This document shows positions 1 to 12,501 of a DNA stretch of 64,000 nucleotides, in pieces. A program made the translations under genes and the position numbers. Below the pieces are notes generated by a model. It saw nothing but the letters and a program-made list of their open reading frames with translations. It was not told the origin of the DNA and did no database searches. Each line of letters opens with the position of its first letter. Position 1 is the first letter of the stretch. Origin of the DNA: Alisma plantago-aquatica (Eukaryota; Streptophyta; Magnoliopsida; Alismatales; Alismataceae); contig OY856410.1 in assembly GCA_963693085.1 (NCBI GenBank), positions 1,394,678,363 through 1,394,742,362 of the forward strand, read 5' to 3'.

Positions 1-144
1 TCCTCAAGGGACTTCCGCTTAAGTGTATTGATAAGAAGCTTCTCTATGGGACACACACAAACCGTTGCAATCATTAATAGAAACCAATCCTTAATTGAAA
101 ACTTTGTAGACTGGTCTCTGAAAAGTATTAGGACTTTCCTTACT

Positions 145-152
145 TATAAAAG
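145..152 (+). promoter_or_regulatory. TATA box of W 5' LTR
   Basis: The octamer tataaaag is kept in both W LTRs (here and at 33211). In the complete 3' LTR it lies about 870 bp after the LTR start, a position similar to TATA boxes in the other gypsy LTRs of this window. Promoter use is inferred. Confidence 0.5.
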
Positions 153-1674
153 AGGGAGATTGGCATAAGTGTGGGATACATCGATCTATAAATTGAGAGG
201 ATCACGACCATCTAATCAATGGAGGCCACAATAACAATACATCACGCGGTGTTTTAAGGGAAGCTTGGGAAGCCAGAAATGGGTGTTGTGGTCGGTGGAG
301 GTCCTAGTACCTAATTCAGAACCATGCCTTACCTTTCAGGAGGCATGTGACAGCCGCATCGTATAACGCAGTGCATGCATGGAGGTGGCCGCCGCTAGAA
401 CTAGCACCTGGGTGGAGGCGGCTTTGAGTTTCCTTGGCTAAGACAGAGCAAGATGAGAAGGAGGTGGAGTGTGTGCTAGCAGACGATACCAGCGCAGCTC
501 TATCTGTCTACGCGTAGATATGGGAGAGTGTGACTGAGAGACAGGGACGACGCAATTCTATCCTAACTGGAACGAATCCTTGGAGATGACCGGAGTGTAT
601 AGGAAAAAGAAAAAAAGGGAAGGAAAAGCATAGGAGGAGATCCCAACGGTCAGATCAAGTGATCAACGCCCAGAATTTCTCTAGAAAGTAAATTTTTATA
701 AATCTCATATCTTGAGATAGGAATACCTAAAGTTAGAAAATAAGGTGTCACCCAAAAGGTATTGATTAGTAGATTTGATTAAAAATATTATTTTGAGGTA
801 ATTCAAATGCTAACAAGGCTAAAGATTTTATGGAGGGAAACATTCATGATGATAATGTTTAGGCCATAAGTTTTAATAGGATTGTTAGAATCTTATGAAA
901 TAAATTTGTGCAATTATATTTTTAGTCTGGAATATAAATAAAAGGTCTGATCATATTAGATTAAATTATAAAAGTTATTATGTTGGGTTTATCCGTTATA
1001 GGTGCTTTATAGATTTGAGGTATCAAACGATGATATAAATTTAGGAGATTAATTTGAAATTCAATTTGAGGTTTTAAGTATAATACCATTGGATTTGAGG
1101 CTAGATGACTTTTAATATATAATGTGGATTTTATTCTAGAAAAACTAGGTCGTGATGACTTAACTAAGAAGATTGACAAATTGGTGATATAAGTAATGAC
1201 GACAGTATGTTTTATGGATTTTCATTAATGTAAGAGTTAATTATAGGGTTAGATGGTATTAATGACCAATAAGGTAACATATATAGGAAAAACCTATAGA
1301 GTTGAATAGGATAATGTAGGATATTTGGTTTTTCCATTTATATATATGTATCATGTTCATTTCCAAGAAAGTTAAGGGTTAACTAAGACTTGGAGGAATA
1401 CTAAGAGTTGATCCAATCTTATAAGTGATCCATGAACTTTGAACATAGTTATTGAATGTTTATATGCTATTGTATACAACGTACATGTCATTATGTGAAT
1501 GTATATTTTCATGATATGGTTTTGTTTATTAAAGTTAAAGGTTATTATAGAAGTGAAATCATTTTTACTATTTATTTTCAAGAATCATCATAACATATCA
1601 TATTCATGTGTAAGAGAAAGAGTAAAGAGTATTCAAGAGTAAGAGCAAAGATAATGAATGAACCTTATATAAGA

Positions 1675-1797
1675 TCCTTGTCATGGGATTTCCTAGCATA
1701 CAGTGTACTTTGGTATAAATCATGGGCTTTCCTAGCATACAGAGCACCTCAGTGCAAATCATGGGCTTTCCTAGCATATAGAGCACTACGATGCAAT
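1675..1797 (+). repeat. 39-bp tandem repeat in W 5' LTR
   Basis: About three imperfect units, each with the core catgggctttcctagcatac followed by an agagcac-like stretch. The 39-bp period is a multiple of three, so it keeps chance open frames on both strands. The same array is present in the 3' LTR near 36066-36188, so it predates the insertion of W. Confidence 0.7.
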
Positions 1798-2320
1798 TCA
1801 AGAGGCACTTTACTGTAAAGAGAAGAGGCACTTTGGTGCAAAACTTGAGGATTCCTATATAAATCAGATGAAAGAGAATGATAAAATACAAAGTTTGTTT
1901 TCATGTGCTAAATGTTTTCTTTTCAAAGTATATGTTATTTTGTTGTTATATTATGTTCAATTCCACTTACAAATTGTTTTATGTATGGTTGGGAGTGTGA
2001 TGCTTGTAGGAAAGGAGCAATGTCAAGGATAGAGCTATATGAGGACTAGTTGAAGATGGAGCTCAAGGAATCCTGAGACCAGGCCCTATGGGGTGCCAAC
2101 TATCAATAAATTAGATTGCCTTTATATTTATGAGACACACATTTTAGTTTAGAGTGTGAGTTTTATATTATGAGTTTGAGATGTGAGAAATTGCACAATG
2201 TATCCTAAGTTGGATGATCAAACTTTATTTTTATGCAATGATTATCATGTTTGTGATATTCTCAATAAGATTTTATTTCTGCTCAATGAATTGTATATTT
2301 TAGAAAATTAGGATGTTACA

Positions 2321-2531
2321 ATGTGGTATCAGAGCTAAAAATGTAGTTAGCCACTGGGTTTTCTCATGATTTCCTAGGTAGAACTTACATCCCTCACATG
2401 GTGACAGAAACTATATGTAGGGGGTAGGAAGTCAAGGATCTAGAATGTGTATCCCTTTTACTTAAGAGATAGGAACCCCACTAGAAATACAAGTTTAGAG
2501 AGATATTTGTGTATATATGTGTTACAGATAG
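2321..2531 (+). other. W primer binding site and short internal stub
   Basis: The stretch tggtatcagagct at 2324 is the usual plant initiator-Met tRNA primer site, three bases after the LTR end. The rest is about 200 bp of untranslated leader without a recognisable coding frame. It is cut by the insertion of X; the last five bases, gatag (2527-2531), are the left target duplication of X. Confidence 0.75.
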
Positions 2532-3281
2532 TGTAAGGACCCTGACCTAGGTTTTGGGCTAACCCTCTTTGATTTTCTTATGAAAGGTTCTTAGAACCAT
2601 AATCTAATCCCTCTAGATGTTTTGTTATCATGTGACAAGCTCATGTTTCCAGTTTGGTCCCGTTTGGATGTTGTTTGAGCAATGTTTGCTTGTTTTGGAC
2701 CAAAGTGCAATTTACCCAAAGAAAGGGGTTATATTGCAATATGTCACATGTAGAGCATGCCTTTAGTTCTCTAGCATCATTAGAAAGAGAATTATGTTGT
2801 GGTACACCTTGTGGAGGACCTATGTTTCAAGTTTGAGCTTGGTTGGTTGATGTTTATGCTTTATGTGCTAGTTTTGGTGTAAATTGCAAATTACCCAAAG
2901 TGGAGGGTCAATATGCAATTTATCAGATCTAGAGCCTTCTTGAATCTATTTGGCATCATCTAGAACATGTATGGAGGTAGGGGCGCCTTGTTTTGTTGAT
3001 AGATGAGGAATGACATCTTTATATGGTCTTTATAACATATAGGTGTTACATATGTCACCTTGTCCTTTAGTGTATCGGCTAGGACATGAGGGTGTGTCGC
3101 CCAATAGGGGTGTGTCGGACATGGAAGTTTCCCAGTTGCACGATACACTTCCTAGAGTGTATCACCAAACCATGCATGAGCTGCTAGGGTGGTAACAAGT
3201 GGCGTTATGAGCTAGAGCAAGTGGCACCTTGGTTTATGTGGTTATGACACCTCTCCCTTGCTACCTCTCTCTTCCTTGGTG

Positions 3282-3288
3282 TATATAA
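3282..3288 (+). promoter_or_regulatory. TATA box of X 5' LTR
   Basis: The sequence tatataa lies 750 bp after the LTR start and is followed by a pyrimidine-rich stretch. It is identical in the other LTR (25618-25624). If it is the promoter, U3 is about 0.75 kb and the transcribed R-U5 part is about 4.6 kb. Confidence 0.5.
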
Positions 3289-6200
3289 CTCCCTCCCTCC
3301 TTGACCAAGTGATCCCTTTCGGCCACCTTCCTTCCCCTACCTGTATGGGACGAGCATGGGAGCTTTGGGAGCTAAGGAAGACTCCCATGGAGCATGGAGG
3401 GGCAAGCTCCTTGGCCAAGGAAACTCCTTGCTCAAGATCTGACCTTGGTGAGTCATACTTCCTTGCTAGTTTTTCCTTGTACTTACTTCTTCACCTTCCT
3501 CTTTCCCTATTGGCCATGGATAGGCCCTTGATAAGAGTAAGAAAGGACGTGGTCATCTTCCCTCCTTTCTTCTTCTTGATCTATACATAACCATGGTTTC
3601 TTCTTCTTCTTCTTCCTTTGTTTCTTGAGGTGATGATGATGGTGCCGAAGGCATGTTTGGAGCTTTGGATGGGTGTTGTTCTTAGAAGAGAACGTGAGTT
3701 TGCTGCTTGGACTAAGAAGCTTGATGCCTTTCTTGGAGATCCTCTTAAAGTGGGTTACATAACTCTCAACCATCTCTATTATGTATACTCTCCATATGCA
3801 CATATATTGATCTTGTTCCTTAATTTGGTATCCAGCTTTTATGATGTTTATGCATGTGGAACTTGAGATCTGTTTTGATAGATATGGATATGTTTTACTA
3901 CTGTCCATATGTTGTTCTTGTACTTAATGCTTTGAATGGCTAGTGTGGGGTCTGATCTCCAAACCATGACATAAACATGATTAAAACTTAGCGGAAGCGA
4001 ATCGGTAATCAGCGGAAGACAAAAATCATGGAAAATTAAAACTTTTCGAGATAAGAACTTGTATCCATAAAAACTCCTTTCATAAAGAGAGGTAACTGTT
4101 TACATCTCAAGATAATTACTTCTTGAGTAATTATATACATCAAGATACAAAATCTCAAGATCACATAACACAAGACTCCAAGACCTGAGAGTACAGAGGA
4201 CACATAGGACTGACTCTAACTACACCACATGGCAGGACAAATCTCCACCTGAGATTACTGCTGCCCCTGGTGCTGCTGCTGAGACTGATCACTTGTAGGC
4301 TGGTTTCTTCGTCTCCGACGTCCACCTAAAAAGTTGAAGTCTACGGGGTGAGACAATTATACATAATTGTCCCAGCGAGAGTTATAACTCTTCGCCAGAA
4401 GCTTTATTAGAACATCAAAGATTATTCTAAACAGTAAAGCCTTCAAAGCATTCTATAACAGTTGCAGATATAACAAGATCTCTACAAATTAAGAGATATG
4501 GAGAATATCAATCATTATTGCAATGTAACATCAATCAACTAACTTGGAGTCATCTCTAACAAGTTATACTTCCTGGTTGATTATGTTTTACAAACAACAT
4601 TATGCCCTGTGGAGATGAGGCTTACCACTCATACTCCAACTGATCGCTGAGAAGCCGCATCAGTATCATACATAGGTCATTAAGAGAGCCGGATTCTCAT
4701 GACCTTCATCTTCCTCAGTCAGTAAGAGGATCACTTGTAGGACATCTTGTGTCTCTACTACTATAGCTCACCAGGGTAAACTGGTCCTTCGCTATTCTAG
4801 AGTCACAGTGGCGTTCTGTACTCTCTTTGTCATCAGGAGATTTCATATTTACCTACCACTGATACGGATATCTGTGCTTTCTTCGTCATCAGGAGGTTTC
4901 ATGTTTACCTACCACTGATACGGTATGGAACTATAGTGAAGGATGGATGGATTCCACATCTACATCACTTTCCTACACTAGGATGTAAGGTTCTACACAT
5001 CCATGTACCCCACATACTCAAAAGTATGTGCTCCAGGAGTTCCCTGTGGAAAACCTGTTTCACCATCGCTTAATTTCTGACAACGATGGATCTATGATCA
5101 GGGCTCTACATTATACTTGATTAGTTAGGTACATTCAGTATTCTTTAACAGCATACATTGTTCTTCAAACAATAACAGTAGCATAGCAGCTATAAAAGAA
5201 GAATACTAAATGTAACAAGCCTAACTCATATCAATCATCATTTCTCATTATCCTCATCACAAGTCATCTCTAAAGCATGACCTTGATGGTATTCATGGCT
5301 CTCACAGCCCATTATCAGTATAGGATGCCACTGGCAAGGCATTAGATTACATTACTTATTCATAAGGCTAACAACATGCCTTCAATGAATATAACATCAA
5401 CATCCATACCTGGATATGATTACCTTCATATCAAAACCTGCATGGTTAATACATCTGGTAAAGGTAATACAACAATAAGGAATGTACTTCCTACTCTTGT
5501 CATAAGAGTTAAATCTCTAATTTAAATCAAATAGAGTTTATTGCTCGAAAGCATGCCATTACCCTTGAATTAGGGTTTACTATTCATATTACATGTCATC
5601 ACCCTTGAATTAGGGTTTACTATTCACATTACAGGTGAATTAAACTCATAACATCATCATGTATGAGTAACACCTTCATTGATGCTCTTGGATTAGTTAA
5701 AGGTTCATCATTTATCATAATTAGGGTTTCTATGATCTCACACAGGTGGATCATACCCTAATTATGCTCATTTCTGTGTATTGGGGATGCTTCAATTGAG
5801 TTTCCATTTAAAAGAGGTACTTTCTCTCTCTAGAAGTACTTTCTTTCTCTAGAAGTACTTTCTCTCTCATCATAAGGTTAGGTGATGTCAACATCACTCT
5901 AAAACAGGTTGGTTTGAATCATCATAGGCTATCATAGCCAAAAACATCACCATTAAGTGATTAGAGTTACTTTCTCTCTCTAGGGTACTTTCTCTCTCTA
6001 GAGTACTCTCTCTTTCATCATACTAATGGTTGATGATAACATTAGACTAGATCAGGTCAGATAGAGTCATTATAACTAAAAAAACATCATTCTCATGTAA
6101 TTAGGGTTTGAATTGAGCAAGGTATAACTCAATTGACCCTTCAGGGGTATCTTGGTAATTCACCCCATTGATCATCATCATAGTCAAAAACCTTAGTCAA

Positions 6201-6420
6201 ATAACTCCTTACTATCTTAGATTATCATTAGTGTTTGATTTGAGCAACATTGAACCATCACATGATTGAATGTGGTCAACCATGAGTCACATAGAGTAAT
6301 TCCAATCATTAATCATTAATTGAATCAAGATCGGTTGAAAGTGTTGACCGATTGCTCACTTTGACCCTTCAAGTCCATGAGCCCCTTTCTAGCTCCAAGA
6401 CCGTGAGCCTCCTCATGGGC

Positions 6421-6615
6421 TTGAGATCGTGAGTCACCTCACGGCCTTGAGGTCGTGAGCCCCCTCACGATCTTGAGGTCGTGAGCCACCTCACGATCTT
6501 GAGGTCGTGAGCCACCTCACGGTCCTGAGGTCGTGAGCCACCTCACGGTCCTGAGGTCGTGAGCCACCTCACGGTCCTGAGGTCGTGAGCCACCTCACGG
6601 TCCTGAGGTCGTGAG
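6421..6615. repeat. 26-bp hairpin-forming tandem array, Y 3' LTR
   Basis: About eight head-to-tail units of 26 bp. Each contains cgtgag and its inverted copy ctcacg a few bases apart, so each can fold into a small hairpin. First and last units are degenerate. The other LTR has one unit more, showing copy-number change after insertion or during reverse transcription. Confidence 0.85.
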
Positions 6616-8163
6616 CCTCTCATGGTCTCAACCACAAGGTCCTTCAACAAAGGTTCAACAAATCAAACGATGATGTCAACTGATGTTGAAGCCTTCAAAA
6701 GGTCCAATAACTGTTGACCACCTATGGATTGAGTTAATTAAGGTTATGCTTAACCAAATGGTCATTCAATTGTCCCTCAATTGTTGACCAATTAGGATTG
6801 AAATCGATTCAATTAAGGTCTATCAATGTTCACCCATCAACACTCAACAATGTGTATCAACACAAGGTTGGACCCTTCAATTGAGCTTCCAATTGGGCCC
6901 AAACTTGGCCCAAACGGTCTTGAGGTCATGTGGGTGGACCCCACATGGTCTTGAGACCGTTTGCCCAAGATTTCATCAAAATCTAAGGTGATTTGATAGA
7001 GGTTGAACCATGATTGGTCACAGAATCCGAATTTTGATTAACTTGATAACTTATTTGCAATTGGGTGTTCAATTGGTCAAATTACTCAACCCTAGACCTT
7101 CAAATGGTCTTGGGTGATTGTCCTCACGGTCTTGAGGTCATGTGGGTGGACCCCACATTGTCTTGAGACCGTTTAGGTCAATCAACCCTAAAAACCCTAA
7201 TTAGGTCACCATAATTTCAGTACTGATTTTATCTAGGGTTAGCCCTAGTATTCGCCCTTCAACTCTTAGCCCGTTTGGAATTAGACCATAAAACTTGGTG
7301 AGTTGTTAACTAACATAATTTTGAACAGTAATATCATGGGGTCAACGCTTAGTCAACGACCTTTCACGGTCTTGAGACCTTTTGCCCAAAAAGGCAATTT
7401 CAGACCGTTTGAAAATCAGCAATTAATTCATTTAAAGTTGTGACTTAAAAAGGTCATATCTCCCGATTCCTTTGGAGTTAGTCTCCCAAATTTTGAGGGT
7501 ATTTATCCTATATAATTAGGAACAGGTTTCTTATATGGTCCACGCTCGGTCAACAGGGCCAATCGGTCTTGAGACCGCGAGCCCTCTCACGGTCTCGAGA
7601 CCGCGAGGCTCTCTCACGGTCTTGAGGTCGTGAGAGCAAACTGTTAGGACCGTTTAGGGAAAAGAAAAGCGGTGGGTTTTTCTTGGAAATCACGCCTTCA
7701 TCTTCTAGCTCAAGAACAGTACAGATATCCCACGGGTTTGCTTGCAAGATAGCAGGGAAAAGTAGGGAAATACTAGGAGCTATCATTAACTCGCATATAA
7801 AGATGCACATAGTAAAGCATAGGTTTAGAGTTATAAAACCCGCCTAAAGCTTGCTTCTTGAGCTCCAAGCTTTCAAGCTCCAAGCTCTAATGGCGTCCTT
7901 GAGTTCCCACAGGTTGGCCAAGGTGAAAACTCCAAGGAAGGATGAAAAGAGACGGCTAGAAAGATAGGGTTTCGAGAATTAGCCATGAAGATGACCTTGA
8001 ATTCGAATTCTAACCATGGAATTAGGCAAGAAGAGGGGTTTAAACCTACCTTGCACCCCTTGTTCGTCCTCCTTAGCTCCAAGGCAGTCTTTGGTCGTCT
8101 TTGGTGAAATGAAACAGTAAAGGGAACGAAGGTTAAGTTCCCTTGCAACTAAAGGAAGGATGG

Positions 8164-8171
8164 CTTATATA
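8164..8171 (-). promoter_or_regulatory. TATA box of Y 3' LTR
   Basis: The minus strand reads tatataag about 690 bp downstream of the LTR start. The same site is at 17930-17937 in the 5' LTR. The distance to the LTR start resembles that in X. Confidence 0.5.
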
Positions 8172-8861
8172 CTTGGGGTAGGATTTTCAACATTAGCTCA
8201 TAAGTTTCCCTTAATTCCAACTAAGTCCTTCCTTCATTACTTGCTCGCCCCTTCCTCTTTATTCTAAGGACAAACCTTATCTTAAGTTATAGAAAAGAAG
8301 GCAAGGAAGGACAATCTAATAATAAAGTTCATACTTAAAGGGATATTGCACATATACCCTGATTATTCAATCACAGAGCCTATTTCTTAACTTGATAACT
8401 CAATTGAGGTGAATTCCTCATCATTTCTTCTCTAAATGATGGCAAGAGTCTAACAAGATACTTTAGATAACATTCTTTACAAATTGCTTCCCATAATTTG
8501 GGTAAATTGCATTTTACCCCAAATTAGGGTTTCAAGTACCGGGATTGCTTCCACAGCTGCACCTTGGTGCTCAAGCTTGGGAAATCCCTCAAACTTTACC
8601 AAAATGTTTCTCATGATGTCTCAACATCAGAGGAACACCTCATCATGTGCAAATTGCAGGTTAACCCTTCTAAATGGGTAAATTGCACATAGGTCCCTGT
8701 ATTACAAAACAGTGCTACAACTTTATATAAAAAGGAGCAAAAACTGAAATATACATTTCTGAGAAGCTTAATTACATGCTCAGAGTTAATCACAAAGATT
8801 TAATTACATATTTAGGCAAAACACCTAGGGTTAGCTCATAACCCAGGTCAGGGATGTTACA

Positions 8862-8880
8862 AATTATCCACCCCTTACAA
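8862..8880 (-). other. Polypurine tract of Y
   Basis: On the minus strand the purine-rich stretch taaggggtggataatt directly precedes the 3' LTR. It follows ggggacgaaatcc, the characteristic sequence between the end of pol and the LTR in plant chromoviruses. The same arrangement is seen in X near 24831-24867. Confidence 0.75.
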
Positions 8881-8910
8881 GGATTTCGTCCCCAAAATCG
8901 ATAAAACATA

Positions 8911-11900
8911 TTACGAGAAAAGGGTAGGATACTTCCTTCTCATCTCATCCTCTAATTCCCAAGTGGCTTCTTCAATACCACGATGATTCCAGAGGACTTT
9001 CACAAGACTTATATCTTTCTTCTTTAACTTTTTAATTCGTTTATCAAGGATTGACACTGGTCCCTCTTCATAGGATATGTCATCATTCAATTCTACTTCC
9101 ATAGGTTGTAGAACTGACTCGGTGTCTGGGTGACATTTCTTCAACATAGAAATGTGAAACACAGGATGTAACCTTTGTAACTCTGGGGGCAGCTCTAGTT
9201 TATATGCTACCTTTCCAATCCGTTCAATGATTGGATAAGGCCCCATATATCTAGGAGCTAACTTCCCCTTCCTTCCAAAACGAAGGACCCCTTTCCAAGG
9301 TGAGACCTTAAGATACACTTTGTCTCCAATCTGGAACTCTAAAGGTCTACGACGTTTGTCAGCATAAGATTTCTGCCTATCTTGAGCAGTCTTAATCTTA
9401 TGTTGTATTACTTTAATCTTTTCCGTGGTTTGCTGCACCAGGTCAGGACCTAACAACTGGTGCTCACCAGTCTCAAACCAACACAAGGGTGATCTACAAC
9501 GTCTACCATATAAGGCTTCATAAGGTGCCATATCAATACTATGCTGATAGCTATTGTTATAGGCAAACTCTATCAAGCTTAGGTGTAGATCCCAACTTCC
9601 GGTGAACTGGAGAACACATGCTCGCAACAGGTCTTCTAAGGTTTGTATGGTCCTTTCTGACTGTCCATCAGTCTGTGGATGGAAGGCCGTACTAAACCTC
9701 AGCTTAGTGCCTAAGGCACTGTGCAACTGTTCCCAAAAACGACTTGTAAACTGAGGTCCTCTGTCTGAAACTATTGTGTCAGGAACTCCGTGCAAACGCA
9801 CTATCTCTTGAACATACAACTCTGATAACCTTTCAGCGGAATAGGTTGTTTTGACAGGTAAGAAATGTGCTGTCTTAGTCAACCTATCAACAATTACCCA
9901 AATGGAATCATGTCCTTTGCTTGTCCTGGGTAGGCCAACAACAAAGTCCATGGTTACATGGTCCCACTTCCACTGTGATATGGGTAAAGGTTGCATTGTC
10001 CCTGCAGGCTTCTGGTGTTCAGCTTTAACTTGCTGACACATAGGACACCTCAGAACAAACTCTGCAACGTCCTTCTTCATCCCAGGCCACCAATACAGAT
10101 CCTTCAAATTCCGATACATCTTGGTGCTCCCTGGATGCATAGCATACATGGAAGAATGGGCTTCTTCCAGGACTAACTTCCTTAAGTTGTCCACATTCGG
10201 CACTATCATTCTTCCATTATAACAAGCTACTTGATCTTTTGAGTCATGAAGCCCATCTTGTTTCTCATTTCCATACTCAGATCTTATATGTTGAACTGCA
10301 GCATCATCTAGCTGTGCTTCTTTAATCTGCTCTCTTAGGGTAGGTTTAATATGCATCTCAGCTAACAAACCGGCTAGCAATGACACCTTCAACTGTACAT
10401 TGTCTTGCCTTAAAGAGATAAGCATATCTTTTCTAGAGCATACTAAAGAGTTTAGTTGTGCTCTATTCATGGTTGATGTTGCTGATTTCCTACTCAAGGC
10501 ATCTGCAACAACATTGGCCTTACCTGGATGGTAATCAATTGTACAGTCGTAGTCCTTGATTAACTCCATCCAGCGACGTTGCCTCATGTTGAGCTCATGC
10601 TGAGAGAAGATATACTTAAGGTTTTTGTGGTCTGTGAAAATCTGGAATGTCTCTCCGTAGAGATAATGTCTCCAGATCTTCAAAGCATGAACCACAGCTG
10701 CTAACTCCAGATCGTGTGTTGGATAATTCTCCTCGTGTTTCTTAAGCTGTCGGGAAGCAAAAGAAATCACTTGTTTATCCTGCATCAACACACATCCTAG
10801 TCCATTTTTGGAAGCATCACAGAAAACTATATACCCTTTTCCTTGTTCAGGTAGCACTAGCACAGGTGCACTTGTCAACCTCTCCTTCAGCAGCTGGAAA
10901 GATTGTTGACACTTATCACTCCAAGAAAAAGGAACATCTTTCCGGGTTAACTTAGTCAAAGGTAAAGCTATAGAACTAAAGTTCTTTATGAACCTTCGAT
11001 AATAGCCAGCTAACCCCAAGAAACTCCGAATCTCCGTCGGTGTTTTCGGTTGTTCCCATTGTAGAACAGATTCTACCTTTGTAGGGTCAACACGAATTCC
11101 CGAGGCGGATATTACATGTCCAAGAAAAGATACTTCCGGCAGCCAGAACTCACACTTGCTAAACTTAGCGTACAGCTTATGTTCTCTTAGCAAGGTCAGA
11201 GCTTGGCGAAGATGCTGCTCATGCTGCTGAGCATCTTTACTATAAATCAGTATGTCATCTATGAAGACGACAACACACTGATCAAGGAAAGGTCGAAAAA
11301 CTCTATTCATGAGTTCCATAAATGCAGCTGGTGCATTGGTTAGTCCAAACGACATAACCGTGAACTCATAGTGACCATATCTTGTCCTAAAGGCAGACTT
11401 GGATATGTCACTATCCTTAATACGAAGTTGGTGATATCCAGACCTCAAGTCTATCTTTGAAAAGACTGTTGCACCACGCAACTGGTCAAAGAGGTCATCA
11501 ATCCTCGGCAGAGGATACTTATTCTTTATTGTCACTTTATTGAGTTGTCTATAGTCGATGCATAACCGCATTGACCCATCTTTCTTTTTAACAAACAAGA
11601 CCGGAGCACCCCAAGGTGAAGTACTCGGTCGGATAAAACCTCTCTCAAGTAACTCTTGAAGTTGTTTCTTGAGTTCTGCCATCTCGGCAGGAGCCATTCT
11701 ATACGGAGTTTGAGCTATGGGTTTCGTATCTGGAATCAGATTGATTTCAAAGTCAATCTCCCGAGGTGGTGGTATACCAGGAAGTTCTTCAGGAAACACA
11801 TCCTCGAATTCCCTGACTATGGGAACTTCAGCAGGGTTGGAACTTTCCTTGGTAACGTCTACCACATGGGCTAAGAATGCATAACATCCTTGCCTCAACA

Positions 11901-12366
11901 GCTTATCAGCAACCATAGCTGACACAAGACAGGTGGGCAGAATCTTTCTTTCACCTTGAAAGATCCATGTGTTGCTTTCATCAGCAAACACAGCCAACTT
12001 GGACTCACAATCCAAGACAACTCTATACCTTTCTAAGGTATCCATCCCAAGGATTATATCAAACCCCTGCATATCAAGTGGTATAAGGTCCACTTGAATG
12101 CGATGGTCAGAAAAGAAAAGGATGCAGGGAGAACATACCTCCTGCAAAACGGCAGACCCACTCAACGGAGTCTCTAACAACAAACTATCTGCTCTATGAC
12201 TAACAGTCATATTGCAGTTACGAATCACTTCACGAGTGATGAAAGAGTGCGTAGCACCCGGATCAATCAGAACAGATATATTACAGGATATAGACATATC
12301 AGAATATAAAAGTTTCATCTGACCTGCCACTACCCGTGGATTGACCACTGCCTCAGGTGGGTTCAT
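8911..12366 (-). CDS. pol: Pol polyprotein of Y: protease, RT, RNase H, integrase, chromodomain
   Basis: This 1151-residue frame encodes the enzymes needed for reverse transcription and integration. An aspartic protease motif ([11 protein letters not shown]) lies near residue 35. Reverse transcriptase follows from about residue 215, with [29 protein letters not shown] and the catalytic FIDDILIYS. RNase H shows [10 protein letters not shown] and TDHKNLKYI. Integrase has an HHCC zinc finger (ending CPMCQQVK) and DDE residues in [18 protein letters not shown] and [18 protein letters not shown]. The C-terminus ([18 protein letters not shown]) resembles the chromodomain type of plant chromoviruses. 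No stop interrupts the frame. The first ATG follows a 44-codon open stretch in phase with gag, so the natural start of translation is uncertain; it may be made as gag-pol. Confidence 0.95.
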   Translation of the reverse strand: MNPPEAVVNPRVVAGQMKLLYSDMSISCNISVLIDPGATHSFITREVIRNCNMTVSHRADSLLLETPLSGSAVLQEVCSPCILFFSDHRIQVDLIPLDMQGFDIILGMDTLERYRVVLDCESKLAVFADESNTWIFQGERKILPTCLVSAMVADKLLRQGCYAFLAHVVDVTKESSNPAEVPIVREFEDVFPEELPGIPPPREIDFEINLIPDTKPIAQTPYRMAPAEMAELKKQLQELLERGFIRPSTSPWGAPVLFVKKKDGSMRLCIDYRQLNKVTIKNKYPLPRIDDLFDQLRGATVFSKIDLRSGYHQLRIKDSDISKSAFRTRYGHYEFTVMSFGLTNAPAAFMELMNRVFRPFLDQCVVVFIDDILIYSKDAQQHEQHLRQALTLLREHKLYAKFSKCEFWLPEVSFLGHVISASGIRVDPTKVESVLQWEQPKTPTEIRSFLGLAGYYRRFIKNFSSIALPLTKLTRKDVPFSWSDKCQQSFQLLKERLTSAPVLVLPEQGKGYIVFCDASKNGLGCVLMQDKQVISFASRQLKKHEENYPTHDLELAAVVHALKIWRHYLYGETFQIFTDHKNLKYIFSQHELNMRQRRWMELIKDYDCTIDYHPGKANVVADALSRKSATSTMNRAQLNSLVCSRKDMLISLRQDNVQLKVSLLAGLLAEMHIKPTLREQIKEAQLDDAAVQHIRSEYGNEKQDGLHDSKDQVACYNGRMIVPNVDNLRKLVLEEAHSSMYAMHPGSTKMYRNLKDLYWWPGMKKDVAEFVLRCPMCQQVKAEHQKPAGTMQPLPISQWKWDHVTMDFVVGLPRTSKGHDSIWVIVDRLTKTAHFLPVKTTYSAERLSELYVQEIVRLHGVPDTIVSDRGPQFTSRFWEQLHSALGTKLRFSTAFHPQTDGQSERTIQTLEDLLRACVLQFTGSWDLHLSLIEFAYNNSYQHSIDMAPYEALYGRRCRSPLCWFETGEHQLLGPDLVQQTTEKIKVIQHKIKTAQDRQKSYADKRRRPLEFQIGDKVYLKVSPWKGVLRFGRKGKLAPRYMGPYPIIERIGKVAYKLELPPELQRLHPVFHISMLKKCHPDTESVLQPMEVELNDDISYEEGPVSILDKRIKKLKKKDISLVKVLWNHRGIEEATWELEDEMRRKYPTLFS

Positions 12367-12501
12367 AGCATAGAACCTCGCGGTTGCATGGTGTTGAGGT
12401 GGTGCTGATGATCCAGCTTGAGACGCTTGTCCACGTCCTCGAGCTGCTCCTTGATGTTGTCTATTCTGAGATCCCTGTTGATTCTGTCTCGAAGGTTGTT
12501 A
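12367..12501 (-). other. In-frame TAA between gag and pol of Y
   Basis: The gag frame ends ACA TAA CAA (stop at 12499-12501). The next 44 codons stay open in the same frame and run into the pol ATG at 12366. Related chromoviruses usually have one continuous gag-pol frame. This is therefore either a recent CAA-to-TAA nonsense change or a stop read through at low rate. The sequence alone does not decide it. Confidence 0.8.

Larger units (their letters stand above)
1..2320 (+). repeat. 5' LTR of W (3' part only)
   Basis: This aligns with 33059-36708 after removal of the insertion at about 33483-34860. It ends ggatgttaca at 2320, just before a primer binding site at 2324. By comparison with the 3' LTR about 0.7 kb of the LTR start is missing off the left edge. 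It is AT-rich in its second half and contains a 39-bp tandem repeat. I see no gene; the short open frames at 961-1179 and 1604-1891 are not conserved proteins that I recognise. Confidence 0.8.
3944..8861 (-). repeat. 3' LTR of Y
   Basis: Read on the minus strand it starts tgtaacatccctgacc at 8861 and ends cagaccccaca at 3944. A TATA-like site lies about 690 bp from its start. It contains a tandem array of a 26-bp inverted-repeat unit at about 6421-6615 and several copies of a ggtcttgagacc motif between 6900 and 7630. A 25-bp stretch near 5300 is missing from the other LTR. The open frames 7550-7810 and 7873-8148 on the minus strand occur in both LTRs, resemble no known protein and are probably chance. 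Confidence 0.9.

Noticed and set aside
6421..6615. CRISPR-like look of regularly spaced repeats
   Set aside because: Units are head-to-tail with no unique spacers, in a plant retrotransposon LTR.
7550..8148. Open frames of 86 and 91 residues on the minus strand of the Y LTR, repeated at 17306-17904
   Set aside because: They are duplicated only because the LTR is duplicated; no domain, no similarity between the two, and near-identical LTRs give no evidence of selection.
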